DNA of 64,000 nt from Pseudomonas nicosulfuronedens (lineage in GTDB: Bacteria > Pseudomonadota > Gammaproteobacteria > Pseudomonadales > Pseudomonadaceae). A model generated the notes under the pieces. It saw only the letters and a program-made list of their open reading frames with translations. It ran no database searches and was not told the DNA's origin. Position numbers and translations under genes: made by a program. Below are positions 20,363 through 29,547 of this stretch, piece by piece (within the stretch, counting starts at the first letter, position 1; each line of letters begins with the position of its first letter). The stretch is from the NCBI RefSeq assembly GCF_005877905.1, contig NZ_SWDV01000008.1, forward strand, positions 62,001 to 126,000, written 5' to 3'.

Positions 20363-21460
20363 TCAGCGGTAGCCGTGGCGCTGGCGGTCCACCGCCTTGC
20401 CCAACTCCCACACCGCCATGGCGTAGTGCGTGCTGTGGTTGTAGCGGGTGATCACGTAGAAGTTCGGTAGGCCGTACCAGTACTGGTAGGTGTTGCCCAT
20501 ATCCAGACGCAGCAGGCTGGCGGTCTGGTGATTGCCCAGCGATCCCTGCGGGCGCAGGCCGGCGTTGGCCAGGACGCTGACGGGGTACTGGGTCTTGAAG
20601 CCGTCCTCCAGCGAACGGGCCTGGCCGGTCGCGGGGATCGCCACTGCGTCGCCGGTGACCCAGCCATGCTGTTTGAAGTAGTTCGCCACGCTGCCGATGG
20701 CGTCGCGCGGGTTCCACAGGTCGCGGTGGCCATCACCGTCGAAGTCCACCGCGTACTTTGTGAAGGAGGAGGGCATGAACTGTCCGTAGCCCATGGCGCC
20801 GGCATAGGAGCCGCGCAGCGAGAGAGGGTCCACGCCTTCCTTGCGCGCCTGGAGCAGGAACTGCTCCAGTTCACCGCTGAAGAACTCGGCGCGGCGCGGG
20901 TAGGAGAACGACAGGGTGGCCAGCGCGTCGATGATCCGCGTCTTGCCCATGACGCGGCCCCAGCGGGTTTCCACGCCGATGATGCCGACGATGATTTCCG
21001 GCGGTACGCCATAGGTGCGCGAGGCGCGCTGCAGGTCGGCTTCATACTGGTCCCAGAACAGTACGCCCTTCTGCACGTTGTCCGGGGTGATGAACTTCTT
21101 CCGGTAGCGCAGCCAGGCGCCGTTCGGGCCGCTCGGCGGGGTGTAGGTTGGCGCCTGGCGGTCCATGAGGCGGATCACCCAGTCCAGCTCCTGGGTCTGC
21201 GCGAACAGATCGTGCAGGCTCTGCCGGTTGAAGCCGTACTTGCTCACCATCATGTCGATGAAACGATTGGCGTTGGCATTGTTGGCATAGTCGCCGCGCA
21301 GCGGAGTGATCGGTTGTACCGAACCGAACGCCGGGTGGGCGCTGGGGGTGATCAGGGTCGGCGTCTTCGGCTTCTGGGCTGGCTGCGGGGCGGGAGTCGG
21401 TTTGCTGCTGCACGCGGAGATGAGGACAAGCAGAGGCAGGGCGTAAGCGATGCGGCGCAT
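20363..21460 (-). CDS. mltB: Membrane-bound lytic murein transglycosylase B
   Basis: A 365-residue outer-membrane lipoprotein. The signal peptide ends in the lipobox L-I-S-A-C (Cys17), followed by a Pro-rich linker. The MltB/SltB catalytic domain has Glu164 in I-I-G-V-E-T-R-W-G. It cuts the MurNAc-GlcNAc bond of peptidoglycan to give 1,6-anhydromuropeptides, which feed recycling and AmpC induction. The open frame extends far upstream, but the lipoprotein signal fixes the start at 21460. Confidence 0.94.
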   Translation of the reverse strand: MRRIAYALPLLVLISACSSKPTPAPQPAQKPKTPTLITPSAHPAFGSVQPITPLRGDYANNANANRFIDMMVSKYGFNRQSLHDLFAQTQELDWVIRLMDRQAPTYTPPSGPNGAWLRYRKKFITPDNVQKGVLFWDQYEADLQRASRTYGVPPEIIVGIIGVETRWGRVMGKTRIIDALATLSFSYPRRAEFFSGELEQFLLQARKEGVDPLSLRGSYAGAMGYGQFMPSSFTKYAVDFDGDGHRDLWNPRDAIGSVANYFKQHGWVTGDAVAIPATGQARSLEDGFKTQYPVSVLANAGLRPQGSLGNHQTASLLRLDMGNTYQYWYGLPNFYVITRYNHSTHYAMAVWELGKAVDRQRHGYR

Positions 21461-21797
21461 GGGAAATCTTCTGGGGCAGGAAAACGTGCCCGCTATGCTA
21501 GCGCAGTGCCGGCCAGGCACAAGCCAGGAGAACATCGTAGAAGCCGCTGACTCTGTTGCAGGAAAAGTCCCGAGGCCGTTTCCGAGATGGCATTTGGGCC
21601 GTTGCTGTGCCTCGTTCGAGCGGCTCGCGGGAGCGCCTTCAGACAGCGGTTGAAAGCGGTTTTCACACTGAGCGCGTATGGCTATATCAGTATATTTTTT
21701 CGGTATAACCCGCCCGCCGGTTAGAGCCTTGCGCTGTGATAGAGTGCGCGCTCGTCTACGGCCCGCCGGCCGTCCATAAGCAATTCCGTGAGTAGCC
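21461..21797. promoter_or_regulatory. Spacer between mltB and cysD with candidate CysB-type promoter
   Basis: A 337-base divergent spacer with no gene. Bases 21677-21710 are unusually AT-rich for this genome (TATATC, TATATTTTTT, TATAAC), and TAGAGT at 21740-21745 could be a -10. An AT-rich block upstream of a promoter lacking a good -35 is what CysB-activated sulfate genes usually show, so cysD control by CysB is plausible but not shown. Bases 21461-21670 hold nothing I recognise. Confidence 0.35.
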
Positions 21798-22715
21798 ATG
21801 GTCGACAAACTGACGCATCTGAAACAGCTGGAGGCCGAGAGCATCCACATCATCCGCGAGGTCGCCGCCGAGTTCGATAACCCGGTGATGCTGTACTCGA
21901 TCGGCAAGGACTCCGCCGTGATGCTGCATCTGGCGCGCAAGGCCTTCTTCCCCGGCAAGCTGCCGTTCCCGGTGATGCATGTCGACACCCGCTGGAAATT
22001 CCAGGAGATGTACCGCTTCCGCGAGAAGATGGTCAACGAATACGGCCTGGACCTGATCACCCACATCAACCCCGATGGCGTGGCGCAGGACATCAACCCG
22101 TTCACCCACGGTAGTGCCAAGCACACCGACATCATGAAGACCGAGGGCCTCAAGCAGGCGCTCGACAAGTACGGCTTCGATGCCGCTTTCGGTGGCGCCC
22201 GCCGCGACGAGGAGAAGTCCCGCGCCAAGGAGCGCGTCTACTCCTTCCGTGACAGCAAGCACCGCTGGGACCCGAAGAACCAGCGTCCGGAGCTGTGGAA
22301 CGTCTACAACGGCAAGGTGAAGAAGGGCGAGTCCATCCGCGTCTTCCCGCTGTCGAACTGGACCGAGCTGGACATCTGGCAGTACATCTACCTGGAACAG
22401 ATCCCGATCGTGCCGCTGTACTTCGCCGAGGAACGCGAAGTCATCGAGATGAACGGCGCGCTGATCATGATCGACGACGAGCGCATCCTCGAGCACCTCA
22501 CGCCCGAGCAGAAGGCCAGCATCCAGAAGAAGATGGTGCGCTTCCGCACCCTGGGCTGCTACCCGCTGACCGGCGCGGTGGAGTCCACCGCTACCTCGCT
22601 GCCGGAAATCATCCAGGAAATGCTGCTGACGCGAACTTCCGAACGCCAGGGCCGGGTCATCGACCACGACGCCGCCGGCTCGATGGAAGAAAAGAAACGT
22701 CAGGGCTACTTCTAA
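21798..22715 (+). CDS. cysD: Sulfate adenylyltransferase subunit 2 CysD
   Basis: A 305-residue subunit that makes adenosine 5'-phosphosulfate from sulfate and ATP, the entry step of sulfate assimilation. The PP-loop S-I-G-K-D-S (residues 34-39) marks the ATP pyrophosphatase fold. It works as a heterodimer with the GTPase CysN encoded 12 bases downstream. The C-terminus E-E-K-K-R-Q-G-Y-F is typical. Confidence 0.97.
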   Translation: MVDKLTHLKQLEAESIHIIREVAAEFDNPVMLYSIGKDSAVMLHLARKAFFPGKLPFPVMHVDTRWKFQEMYRFREKMVNEYGLDLITHINPDGVAQDINPFTHGSAKHTDIMKTEGLKQALDKYGFDAAFGGARRDEEKSRAKERVYSFRDSKHRWDPKNQRPELWNVYNGKVKKGESIRVFPLSNWTELDIWQYIYLEQIPIVPLYFAEEREVIEMNGALIMIDDERILEHLTPEQKASIQKKMVRFRTLGCYPLTGAVESTATSLPEIIQEMLLTRTSERQGRVIDHDAAGSMEEKKRQGYF

Positions 22716-22727
22716 GGTTCTCGCACC

Positions 22728-24629
22728 ATGTCGCATCAATCCGATCTGATCAGCGAGGACATCCTCGCCTACCTGGCCCAGCACGAGCGCAAGGAACTCC
22801 TGCGCTTCCTCACCTGCGGCAACGTCGACGACGGCAAGAGCACCCTGATCGGGCGCCTGCTGCACGACTCCAAGATGATCTACGAGGACCACCTCGAGGC
22901 CATCACCAAGGATTCCAAGAAAGTCGGCACCACGGGCGACGACGTCGACCTGGCACTGCTGGTGGACGGCCTGCAGGCCGAGCGCGAGCAAGGCATCACC
23001 ATCGACGTGGCCTACCGCTACTTCAGCACTTCCAAGCGCAAGTTCATCATCGCCGACACCCCCGGCCATGAGCAGTACACCCGCAACATGGCCACCGGCG
23101 CTTCCACCTGCGACCTGGCCATCATCCTGATCGACGCCCGCTACGGCGTGCAGACCCAGACCCGCCGGCACAGTTTCATTGCCTCGCTGCTGGGCATCAA
23201 GCACATCGTCGTCGCCATCAACAAGATGGACCTCAAGGGCTTCGACGAGGGCGTCTTCGAGCAGATCAAGGCCGACTACCTGCAGTTCGCCGAGAAGATC
23301 AACCTCAAGACCAACTCCCTGCACTTCGTGCCGATGTCGGCACTGAAGGGCGATAACGTGGTCAACAAGTCCGAGCGCTCGCCGTGGTACACCGGCCAGT
23401 CGCTGATGGAAATCCTCGAGACCGTGGAAGTCGCGGGCGACCGCAATCTCGACGACATGCGCTTCCCGGTGCAGTACGTCAACCGTCCGAACCTGAACTT
23501 CCGCGGCTTCGCCGGTACCCTGGCCAGCGGCATCGTGCGCAAGGGTGACGAAGTCGTGGCCCTGCCGTCTGGCAAGGGCAGCAAGGTCAAGTCCATCGTC
23601 ACCTTCGAGGGCGAGCTGGAGCAGGCCGGTCCCGGCCAGGCCATCACCCTGACCCTGGAAGACGAGATCGACGTATCGCGCGGCGACATGCTGGTGCATG
23701 CCGACAACCGTCCGCAGGTAACCGACGGCTTCGACGCCATGCTGGTGTGGATGGCCGAAGAGCCGATGCTGCCGGGCAAGAAGTACGACATCAAGCGCGC
23801 TACCAGCTACGTGCCGGGCTCGATCCCGAGCATCACCCACAAGGTGGACGTGAACACCCTGGAAGAGACCGCCGCCAGCGAACTCAAGCTCAACGAGATC
23901 GCCCGCGTGAAGGTCAGCCTGGATGCGTCCATTGCGCTGGACGGCTACGACCAGAACCGCACCACCGGCGCCTTCATCGTTATCGATCGCCTGACCAATG
24001 GCACCGTTGGTGCCGGCATGATCATCGCCGCCCCGCAGTCGAGCCATGGCAGTGCTGTACACCACGGTGCAAACGCCCATGTAGCTCGGGAAGAGCGTGC
24101 AGCACGCTTCGGCCAGCAACCGGCCACCGTACTGTTCAGCGGTCTTTCCGGGGCGGGCAAGAGCACACTGGCTTACGCGGTGGAGCGCAAGCTGTTCGAC
24201 ATGGGCCGCGCGGTCTATGTGCTGGACGGCCAGAACCTGCGTCATGACCTGAACAAGGGGCTGCCACAGGATCGCGCCGGTCGCACTGAGAACTGGCTGC
24301 GCACCGCTCATGTCGCCAGGCAATTCAACGAGGCCGGCCTGATCAGCCTGTGCGCCTTCGTCGCTCCGAGCGCCGAGGGGCGTGAACGCGCCAAATCGCT
24401 GATCGGCGCCGAGCGCCTGGTCACCGTCTACGTCCAGGCTTCTCCGCAGGTTTGCCGTGAACGCGACCCGCAGGGTTTGTACGCCGCCGGCCAGGACAAC
24501 ATTCCGGGCGAGTCTTTCCCGTTCGACGTGCCGCTGGATGCCGATCTGGTGATCGATACCCAGAGCCAGTCGGTGGAAGAGGGCGTCAAGGCCGTTCTTG
24601 ACCTGCTCCGCCAGCGCGGCGCGATCTGA
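22728..24629 (+). CDS. cysNC: Bifunctional sulfate adenylyltransferase GTPase / APS kinase CysNC
   Basis: A 633-residue fusion. Residues 1-450 are the EF-Tu-like GTPase CysN (P-loop G-N-V-D-D-G-K-S-T at 31-39, D-T-P-G-H-E, N-K-M-D), which drives APS formation with CysD. Residues about 455-633 are the APS kinase CysC (P-loop G-L-S-G-A-G-K-S-T at 472-480), giving PAPS. Pseudomonads reduce APS directly with CysH, so the kinase serves sulfation and related uses (family knowledge). A terminator follows. Confidence 0.97.
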   Translation: MSHQSDLISEDILAYLAQHERKELLRFLTCGNVDDGKSTLIGRLLHDSKMIYEDHLEAITKDSKKVGTTGDDVDLALLVDGLQAEREQGITIDVAYRYFSTSKRKFIIADTPGHEQYTRNMATGASTCDLAIILIDARYGVQTQTRRHSFIASLLGIKHIVVAINKMDLKGFDEGVFEQIKADYLQFAEKINLKTNSLHFVPMSALKGDNVVNKSERSPWYTGQSLMEILETVEVAGDRNLDDMRFPVQYVNRPNLNFRGFAGTLASGIVRKGDEVVALPSGKGSKVKSIVTFEGELEQAGPGQAITLTLEDEIDVSRGDMLVHADNRPQVTDGFDAMLVWMAEEPMLPGKKYDIKRATSYVPGSIPSITHKVDVNTLEETAASELKLNEIARVKVSLDASIALDGYDQNRTTGAFIVIDRLTNGTVGAGMIIAAPQSSHGSAVHHGANAHVAREERAARFGQQPATVLFSGLSGAGKSTLAYAVERKLFDMGRAVYVLDGQNLRHDLNKGLPQDRAGRTENWLRTAHVARQFNEAGLISLCAFVAPSAEGRERAKSLIGAERLVTVYVQASPQVCRERDPQGLYAAGQDNIPGESFPFDVPLDADLVIDTQSQSVEEGVKAVLDLLRQRGAI

Positions 24630-24647
24630 TCGCACGGCGCTGAATTG

Positions 24648-24676
24648 AAAAAGCCCCGCATCTGCGGGGCTTTTTC
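24648..24676 (+). terminator. Intrinsic terminator after cysNC
   Basis: AAAAAGCCCCGCA-TC-TGCGGGGCTTTTT: perfect stem with flanking A and T runs. It marks the left edge of the accessory iron cassette. Confidence 0.93.
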
Positions 24677-24759
24677 TTGCCTGAGATTCTGCTGAAGCCG
24701 CCGTGGCGGGCTGCCCGGTCGATTGTTTCGCTCCGCAGACATTCGCTGGCAGATGGCTA

Positions 24760-24800
24760 TTGCCGTCGATCGACACCTGCATATAATGCGACTGATTATT
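24760..24800 (+). promoter_or_regulatory. Sigma-70 promoter with overlapping Fur-box candidate upstream of the ECF sigma gene
   Basis: TTGCCG (24760-24765), 16-base spacer, perfect TATAAT (24782-24787). Bases 24782-24800 match the 19-bp Fur consensus GATAATGATAATCATTATC at 13 of 19 positions, covering the -10. A Fur repressor there would block transcription when iron is sufficient. The GTG start at 24822 follows after a short leader. Confidence 0.62.
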
Positions 24801-24821
24801 ATTTGCTGAATAGCAGGTGCG

Positions 24822-25370
24822 GTGGTGTCGCTACTGGGTCGTACACAACTCGCGGATCACGACATGCACCGCCTCTACGCGGACCACCATGGCTGGCTGC
24901 AAGGCTGGATTCGCCGCAAGACGGGCTGCTCACAGCGGGCTGCCGACCTCGCCCAGGACACTTTCCTGCGCGTGCTCACGGTGCGGGCCAAGGGTATCGC
25001 GGTGTATCTCGATCAACCGCGCACCTACCTCGCGACCATTGCCCGCGGCCTGGTGATCGACCAGTGGCGCCGTCTGCAGTTGGAGCAGGCGTGGCTGGAA
25101 GCCCTGGCCGCTCAGCCCGAAGCGGTGCAGTCGTCTCCCGAGCAATTGGCGCTGATCCTGGAAACCCTGCAGCAGGTGGACGCGCTGCTTCTATGTCTGC
25201 CCGCCAGGGTGCGCCGGGCCTTCCTGCTGGCACAGATCGATGGCCTGCCGTACCGCGAAATCGCCGTGGAGCTGGGGGTGTCCGAGCGCATGGTGAAGAA
25301 GTACCTCGCCCAGGCTTTCCTGCATTGCGCGGTGCTGGAAGCCGAGCTGGATGGAGTGCTGGTGGAGTGA
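24822..25370 (+). CDS. Iron-starvation ECF sigma factor (FecI/FiuI type)
   Basis: A 182-residue extracytoplasmic-function sigma factor. The GTG at 24822 is chosen for its position after the promoter and a weak AGGTG; a later ATG at 24864 is possible. Region 2 (about 18-85) has L-Y-A-D-H-H-G-W-L-Q-G-W-I and D-L-A-Q-D-T-F-L-R-V; region 4 (about 112-168) has the helix-turn-helix G-L-P-Y-R-E-I-A-V-E-L-G-V-S-E-R-M-V-K-K-Y, typical of FecI-like factors. It should transcribe the receptor gene when the ligand is bound. The stop overlaps the anti-sigma GTG by four bases. Confidence 0.93.
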   Translation: MVSLLGRTQLADHDMHRLYADHHGWLQGWIRRKTGCSQRAADLAQDTFLRVLTVRAKGIAVYLDQPRTYLATIARGLVIDQWRRLQLEQAWLEALAAQPEAVQSSPEQLALILETLQQVDALLLCLPARVRRAFLLAQIDGLPYREIAVELGVSERMVKKYLAQAFLHCAVLEAELDGVLVE

Positions 25371-26347
25371 ACGGTCGCGACGACAAGCTCAGTCACGCCA
25401 GCCTGCAGCAGGCGGCGAACTGGTACGTGCTGCTGCAGGATGAAAATCCCAGCGCGCAACTCCATGCGCAATGGCGCCAGTGGCTTGATCTGCACGCCGA
25501 GCACCAGGCCGCCTGGCACTACGTCGAGCGTATAGGCCAACGCTTCGCGCCATTACAAGGCGAGAGGCAACTGGCGGGGCGGGTGCTCAGGGCCAGTGGC
25601 GAGCGTCAGCTCTCACGTCGCCAGGGGCTCAAGAGCCTGTTGGTACTCAGTGGCGGCCTGCTGCTTGGTTGGGGCACCTGGCGCGGCACTCCGTTGCCAC
25701 GGCTGGTGCAAGGCTGGAGCGCTGACTACAGCACCCGTACCGCCGAGACTCGCGAGGCGATTCTCGCCGATGGCACCCATCTCTGGCTGGCGGCGATCAG
25801 TGCGGTGGATGCCGACTTCGGTCCGGACCAACGCCTGCTGCGGCTGCGCTTCGGCGAAGTGCTGGTGGACACCGCCAGGGACGCCGCGCACCGACCCTTC
25901 CTTGTCGACACCGAGCAAGGGCGCCTGCGCGCGCTGGGGACGCGCTTCGCGGTCAGGCAGCTGGGCGACGCTACGCGCCTCAATGTTTACGCCGGCGCGG
26001 TGGAAATCCGCACCGCGGACACTGGCGAGAGGCGGGTGCTGGAGGCCGGTCAGCGCGTCGATTTCACGCGCCTTGGCATTGGTGAGGTGTCGCCTGCGCA
26101 GACGGCAGGTGAGTCCTGGGTACGCCATGTGCTCACAGCCGAGAACCTGTCGCTGGGGCAGTTGGTCGAGGAGCTGGGCCGTTATCGCCACGGCTACCTG
26201 GGTTGCGATCCGGCCGTCGCGCAGCTGCCGGTGATGGGCGCCTTCCCCCTGGACGACAGTGACCAGGCGCTGCGACTGCTGGCAGCGGCATTGCCGGTCA
26301 AGGTCCAGCGTCTGACACCGTGGTGGGTGAGCATCGAGTCCGTCTGA
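25367..26347 (+). CDS. FecR-type transmembrane anti-sigma/sigma regulator
   Basis: A 326-residue inner-membrane regulator. The N-terminal cytosolic domain (about 10-60, A-A-N-W-Y-V-L-L ... W-R-Q-W-L) is DUF4880-like and binds the sigma factor; one membrane helix lies at about 88-105; the periplasmic FecR domain runs from about 130 to 235, with a C-terminal STN-like end that contacts the receptor. The start is the GTG overlapping the sigma stop. The frame is open further upstream but only as a shadow of the sigma gene. In this class the regulator is cleaved stepwise and released by receptor signalling. Confidence 0.92.
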   Translation: MNGRDDKLSHASLQQAANWYVLLQDENPSAQLHAQWRQWLDLHAEHQAAWHYVERIGQRFAPLQGERQLAGRVLRASGERQLSRRQGLKSLLVLSGGLLLGWGTWRGTPLPRLVQGWSADYSTRTAETREAILADGTHLWLAAISAVDADFGPDQRLLRLRFGEVLVDTARDAAHRPFLVDTEQGRLRALGTRFAVRQLGDATRLNVYAGAVEIRTADTGERRVLEAGQRVDFTRLGIGEVSPAQTAGESWVRHVLTAENLSLGQLVEELGRYRHGYLGCDPAVAQLPVMGAFPLDDSDQALRLLAAALPVKVQRLTPWWVSIESV

Positions 26348-26449
26348 CGTATCGCGAAAAAACTTTCCGCGGCGGTTCCCTTTTCAGTTTCCCGTTCGGT
26401 CATTCCACAGAAACGCACTTTTACCCACTGCACCGAACCAGGGAATTCC
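26348..26449 (+). promoter_or_regulatory. Leader of the TonB receptor, possible ECF-dependent promoter
   Basis: 102 bases between the FecR stop and the receptor ATG. It includes an imperfect hairpin (CGCGAAA / TTTCCGCG, about 26354-26372) and an A-rich then T-rich stretch. An iron-starvation sigma promoter is expected here by analogy with other FecIRA-type loci, but I cannot pick -35 and -10 elements with confidence. Confidence 0.25.
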
Positions 26450-28906
26450 ATGTACTCGCCCACCTACTCCTCGCGCCGCTTCGCCCGGCGGCCGCTGGCG
26501 CTGGCCATCTCGTTGTCGCTCTGCAGCGTCGCTGCGCTGCCCCTGAGCTCGCCCGCCCAGGCAGCTTCTGGTGCGGAACAGGCCGCTCTGCGCGAATACC
26601 ACATCGCACCGGGCGCTCTGGCGGCCTCACTCAACCAGTTCAGCAGCCTGGCCGGGATCTATCTGGTCGGCCACAACGACCTGACTGCCGGAAAGTCCAG
26701 CAAGGGCCTTGATGGTCGCTACAGCGTCGAGCGGGCCCTGGCGCTGCTGCTCGATGGCACGGGTCTGCAGGCGGTGCCGCAGGAGTCCGGCGGCTACGTG
26801 TTGCAACCGGACCCGAACGGTACCGTGCTGCAGATGGATTCGACCTCGATCATCGGTAGCGGTGTGGGTGCGGAGCAACTGGACGACAGCGGCTACAACG
26901 CCAAGGTCAGCTCCACTGCGGGCAAAACCAGCACTTCCCTGGCGGAGACGCCCCGCTCGATCTCGGTGGTGACTCGCCAGCGCATGGAGGACCAGCAATC
27001 GCAGACCCTGACCGATGTGCTGGGCTACGTACCGGGCATTTTCGCCCCGCCGTTTGCCGCTGGCGATGGTCTGGCCGGCGACCTGTTCTTCATTCGCGGC
27101 TTCAACGCCACCGACTGGGGCTACGGCCTGCTGCGTGACGGACTGCGCGTGCAGGGCAACCGTTACGACACCACCAGCGAGCCCTATGGCCTGGAGCGCG
27201 TCGAAGTGTTCCGCGGCCCCACCTCGATCCTCTACGGCGAGAATGCGCCCGGAGGCATCGTCAACCTGGTGAGCAAGCGGCCGACCGTCGATCCTCGCGG
27301 TGAGGTCCAGCTCACTTATGGTTCCCATGATCGCAAGCAGCTGGGCGTCGATGTTTCCGGCCCGCTGACCGACGAAGGCAACATCCTCGGCCGCGTGGTG
27401 ATGCTGGGCCGCGACTCCGGCACCCAGGTCGATCATCAGCCGGACGATCGCCTCTATATCGCTCCGTCGATGACCTTCAACTTCGACGACGCCACATCGC
27501 TGACGCTGCTGTCCACCTACCAGCGCGACCGTACGCTGATGGAGCTGGGCTACCCGGCGGCTGGCACACTGCTGCACAACCCCAACGGCAAGATCGACAA
27601 GGACACGCTGTCGGGCAACCCGGACTGGGACAAGTTCGAGCGCGAGGTCTGGACCCTGGGCTACGAGTTCAGCCATCAGCTCAACGATACCTGGCAGTTC
27701 CGCCAGAACTCGCGCTACATGCAATCGCGCATCGACCGCCGCGAGATGTGGCCGGGCAGCCTGAACAATGGCGGCTTCGGTACCAATGTCAGCAATACGG
27801 CGTACGATCGCTACAACAAGTCGATGACCTACTCGCTGGACAACCAGTTCGAGGGGCACTTCCAGTCCGGCGAGCTGGCCAACACCGTGTTGCTGGGCGC
27901 GAGCTTCGACCGCACCTCGTTCAATCAGGACTGGGACGCTGGCGCCGGTGGTTCGGTGAATGTGTTCGACCCGGTGTGGACGATCAAGCCGACCACGCCG
28001 ATCCGCGTACAGGATGCGCTGCTGGAGCAGAAGATGTACGGCCTCTACGGCCAGCTGCAGACGCGCTACGACAACTGGATCGCCCTGCTCGGCGGGCGCC
28101 TCGACGAGGTCAACAGCCAGTACCGCAACCGCGCCGGCACCACCAACGGCCTGGCCGACCTCGATTACTGGGACCATGACTTCACCTGGCAGGCCGGCCT
28201 GATGTACCAGTTCGACAATGGCCTGTCGCCGTATGTCAGCTACTCCACTGCCTTCGCCCCGACCCAGCAGACTTCCAGCAAGTCCGGCACGCTCAACCCC
28301 ACCAAGAGCGAGCAGTACGAAGCCGGCGTGAAGTACGAGCCCAAGGGCTGGAATACCTCGGTCACCGCGTCCGTCTATGATCTGCGCAAGACCGACGACG
28401 TGATCTACGACAGCGTGGTGGGTGACTACCGGCAAGTCGGCGAGAGCCGCGCCAAGGGTGTGGAGCTGGAGGTCAACAGCGACTTGACCGAGAACCTCAG
28501 TGTCACGGCGTCCTACACCTACACCGACTCGCGGATCACCCAGGATGCTCCGGGCTCGCTGCTCGAAGACCACCAGATGACCGGCGTGCCGCGCAACCAG
28601 GCGTCGGCCTGGGGTACCTACCGCTTCCTCGACGGCTACCTCAAGGGGCTGCGCGTGGGCGGCGGTGTACGGCACTTCGACAGCACCTTCGCCTACACCC
28701 CGGCATCGCTGTACGGCAAGCTGGATACCGGCGACGTGACCCTGGTGGACGCCCTGCTTGGCTACCAGCTCGACGAGCACTGGTCTGCCGAAGTGAACGC
28801 GAAGAACCTGCTGGACAAGGAATATGTCGCCGGCTGCAACAATGCCGGGCGTTGTTACTGGGGCGAGGAGCGCACGCTACTGGGCAGCGTGACGTTCCGC
28901 TGGTAA
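26450..28906 (+). CDS. TonB-dependent siderophore receptor with signalling domain, FhuA/FiuA class
   Basis: An 818-residue outer-membrane transducer. Signal peptide 1-38 (S-P-A-Q-A); STN signalling domain about 49-122 (Y-H-I-A-P-G-A-L-A-A-S-L-N-Q-F); plug about 165-290 (P-R-S-I-S-V-V-T, R-V-E-V-F-R-G-P-T-S-I-L-Y-G); then a 22-strand barrel ending in Phe-Arg-Trp. Near the end D-K-E-Y-V-A-G-C-x5-C-Y-W-G-E-E-R closely matches the C-x5-C and W-G-A-E-R tail of E. coli FhuA, so a hydroxamate siderophore such as ferrichrome is the best guess. With the adjacent sigma and FecR genes it forms a complete cell-surface signalling set. Confidence 0.93.
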   Translation: MYSPTYSSRRFARRPLALAISLSLCSVAALPLSSPAQAASGAEQAALREYHIAPGALAASLNQFSSLAGIYLVGHNDLTAGKSSKGLDGRYSVERALALLLDGTGLQAVPQESGGYVLQPDPNGTVLQMDSTSIIGSGVGAEQLDDSGYNAKVSSTAGKTSTSLAETPRSISVVTRQRMEDQQSQTLTDVLGYVPGIFAPPFAAGDGLAGDLFFIRGFNATDWGYGLLRDGLRVQGNRYDTTSEPYGLERVEVFRGPTSILYGENAPGGIVNLVSKRPTVDPRGEVQLTYGSHDRKQLGVDVSGPLTDEGNILGRVVMLGRDSGTQVDHQPDDRLYIAPSMTFNFDDATSLTLLSTYQRDRTLMELGYPAAGTLLHNPNGKIDKDTLSGNPDWDKFEREVWTLGYEFSHQLNDTWQFRQNSRYMQSRIDRREMWPGSLNNGGFGTNVSNTAYDRYNKSMTYSLDNQFEGHFQSGELANTVLLGASFDRTSFNQDWDAGAGGSVNVFDPVWTIKPTTPIRVQDALLEQKMYGLYGQLQTRYDNWIALLGGRLDEVNSQYRNRAGTTNGLADLDYWDHDFTWQAGLMYQFDNGLSPYVSYSTAFAPTQQTSSKSGTLNPTKSEQYEAGVKYEPKGWNTSVTASVYDLRKTDDVIYDSVVGDYRQVGESRAKGVELEVNSDLTENLSVTASYTYTDSRITQDAPGSLLEDHQMTGVPRNQASAWGTYRFLDGYLKGLRVGGGVRHFDSTFAYTPASLYGKLDTGDVTLVDALLGYQLDEHWSAEVNAKNLLDKEYVAGCNNAGRCYWGEERTLLGSVTFRW

Positions 28907-28923
28907 TTCTGGCCGCATGAATG

Positions 28924-28952
28924 AAAAAGCCCCGCATCGGCGGGGCTATTTC
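28924..28952. terminator. Terminator between the receptor gene and zapG
   Basis: AAAAAGCCCCGC-ATCG-GCGGGGCTATTT: near-perfect stem with A-run on one side and a T-rich stretch on the other. It serves both convergent genes and marks the right edge of the accessory cassette. Confidence 0.88.
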
Positions 28953-28967
28953 GTTGGTGCGGAGATC

Positions 28968-29408
28968 TCAGTACTTGCTCTTCAGCCCGTACGTCTCGTC
29001 CAGAGTGCCCGGGCCGTCGCCGCTCTTGGGCGCGTAGTCGCGCGGCGCTTCGTTGTTCGCCGGCGGGGTCAGGCGCTCGCGGCGCTCGGGGTATTCGTCG
29101 GCATGCAGGGCGGCCAGCAGGCGCTGCTTGGTCTGTTCGTCCAGGGCCAGGCGCTCGGCGCCCTCGGACAGATGCTCCTGCACATCCTGATAGCTCTGGG
29201 TGAGCTTCTTCATCAGGCTGGCGGAGGTGCTGAAGTGGGTCACCACTTCGCGCTGGTAGCTATCGAAACGATCCTGCATGTCGTCCACCTGACGCTGCAG
29301 CTTGTTGGGCGCGGCGTTGGGCAGCAGGCGGGCGATCAGAAAGCCGATGCCGACCCCGACGATCAGGGCGAGTAGCGGCAGCAACCAGGTGGTGAGGGAC
29401 TGTTCCAC
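28968..29408 (-). CDS. zapG: YhcB/ZapG family inner-membrane division protein (DUF1043)
   Basis: A 146-residue protein with one N-terminal membrane helix (about 6-27, W-L-L-P-L-L-A-L-I-V-G-V-G-I-G-F), followed by a coiled-coil (about 35-110, N-K-L-Q-R-Q-V-D-D-M-Q-D-R-F-D-S-Y-Q) and a polar tail. E. coli YhcB coordinates envelope growth with division. In P. aeruginosa a homologue lies next to cysNC, which is why the three genes between are regarded as an insertion. Convergent with the receptor gene, divergent from the hydrolase. Confidence 0.88.
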   Translation of the reverse strand: MEQSLTTWLLPLLALIVGVGIGFLIARLLPNAAPNKLQRQVDDMQDRFDSYQREVVTHFSTSASLMKKLTQSYQDVQEHLSEGAERLALDEQTKQRLLAALHADEYPERRERLTPPANNEAPRDYAPKSGDGPGTLDETYGLKSKY

Positions 29409-29547
29409 GCGAATCCTTCCTCTATAGACGGCTTTGCTTTACGTTAGCGGCTTGCACCTGTGCTTGTATACCGTGGCGAATGCTTCGCCGCCTGCGCAGG
29501 TATTGAGCTAGACGAGACGACCCGCCACGGGGTCACGGAGCTGTTGT

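Noticed and set aside
20363-22228. 621-codon version of mltB
   Set aside because: The extra upstream part lies over cysD and its promoter. The lipoprotein signal peptide places the true start at 21460.
21756-24782. Minus-strand open frame of 1008 codons across cysD-cysNC
   Set aside because: It is a shadow of two clearly identified genes, with no domain, ribosome site or codon pattern of a real gene.
24677-25366. Long N-terminal extension of the FecR gene
   Set aside because: This frame only overlaps the sigma-factor gene in another phase and has no family similarity. The GTG at 25367, overlapping the sigma stop, is the fitting start.
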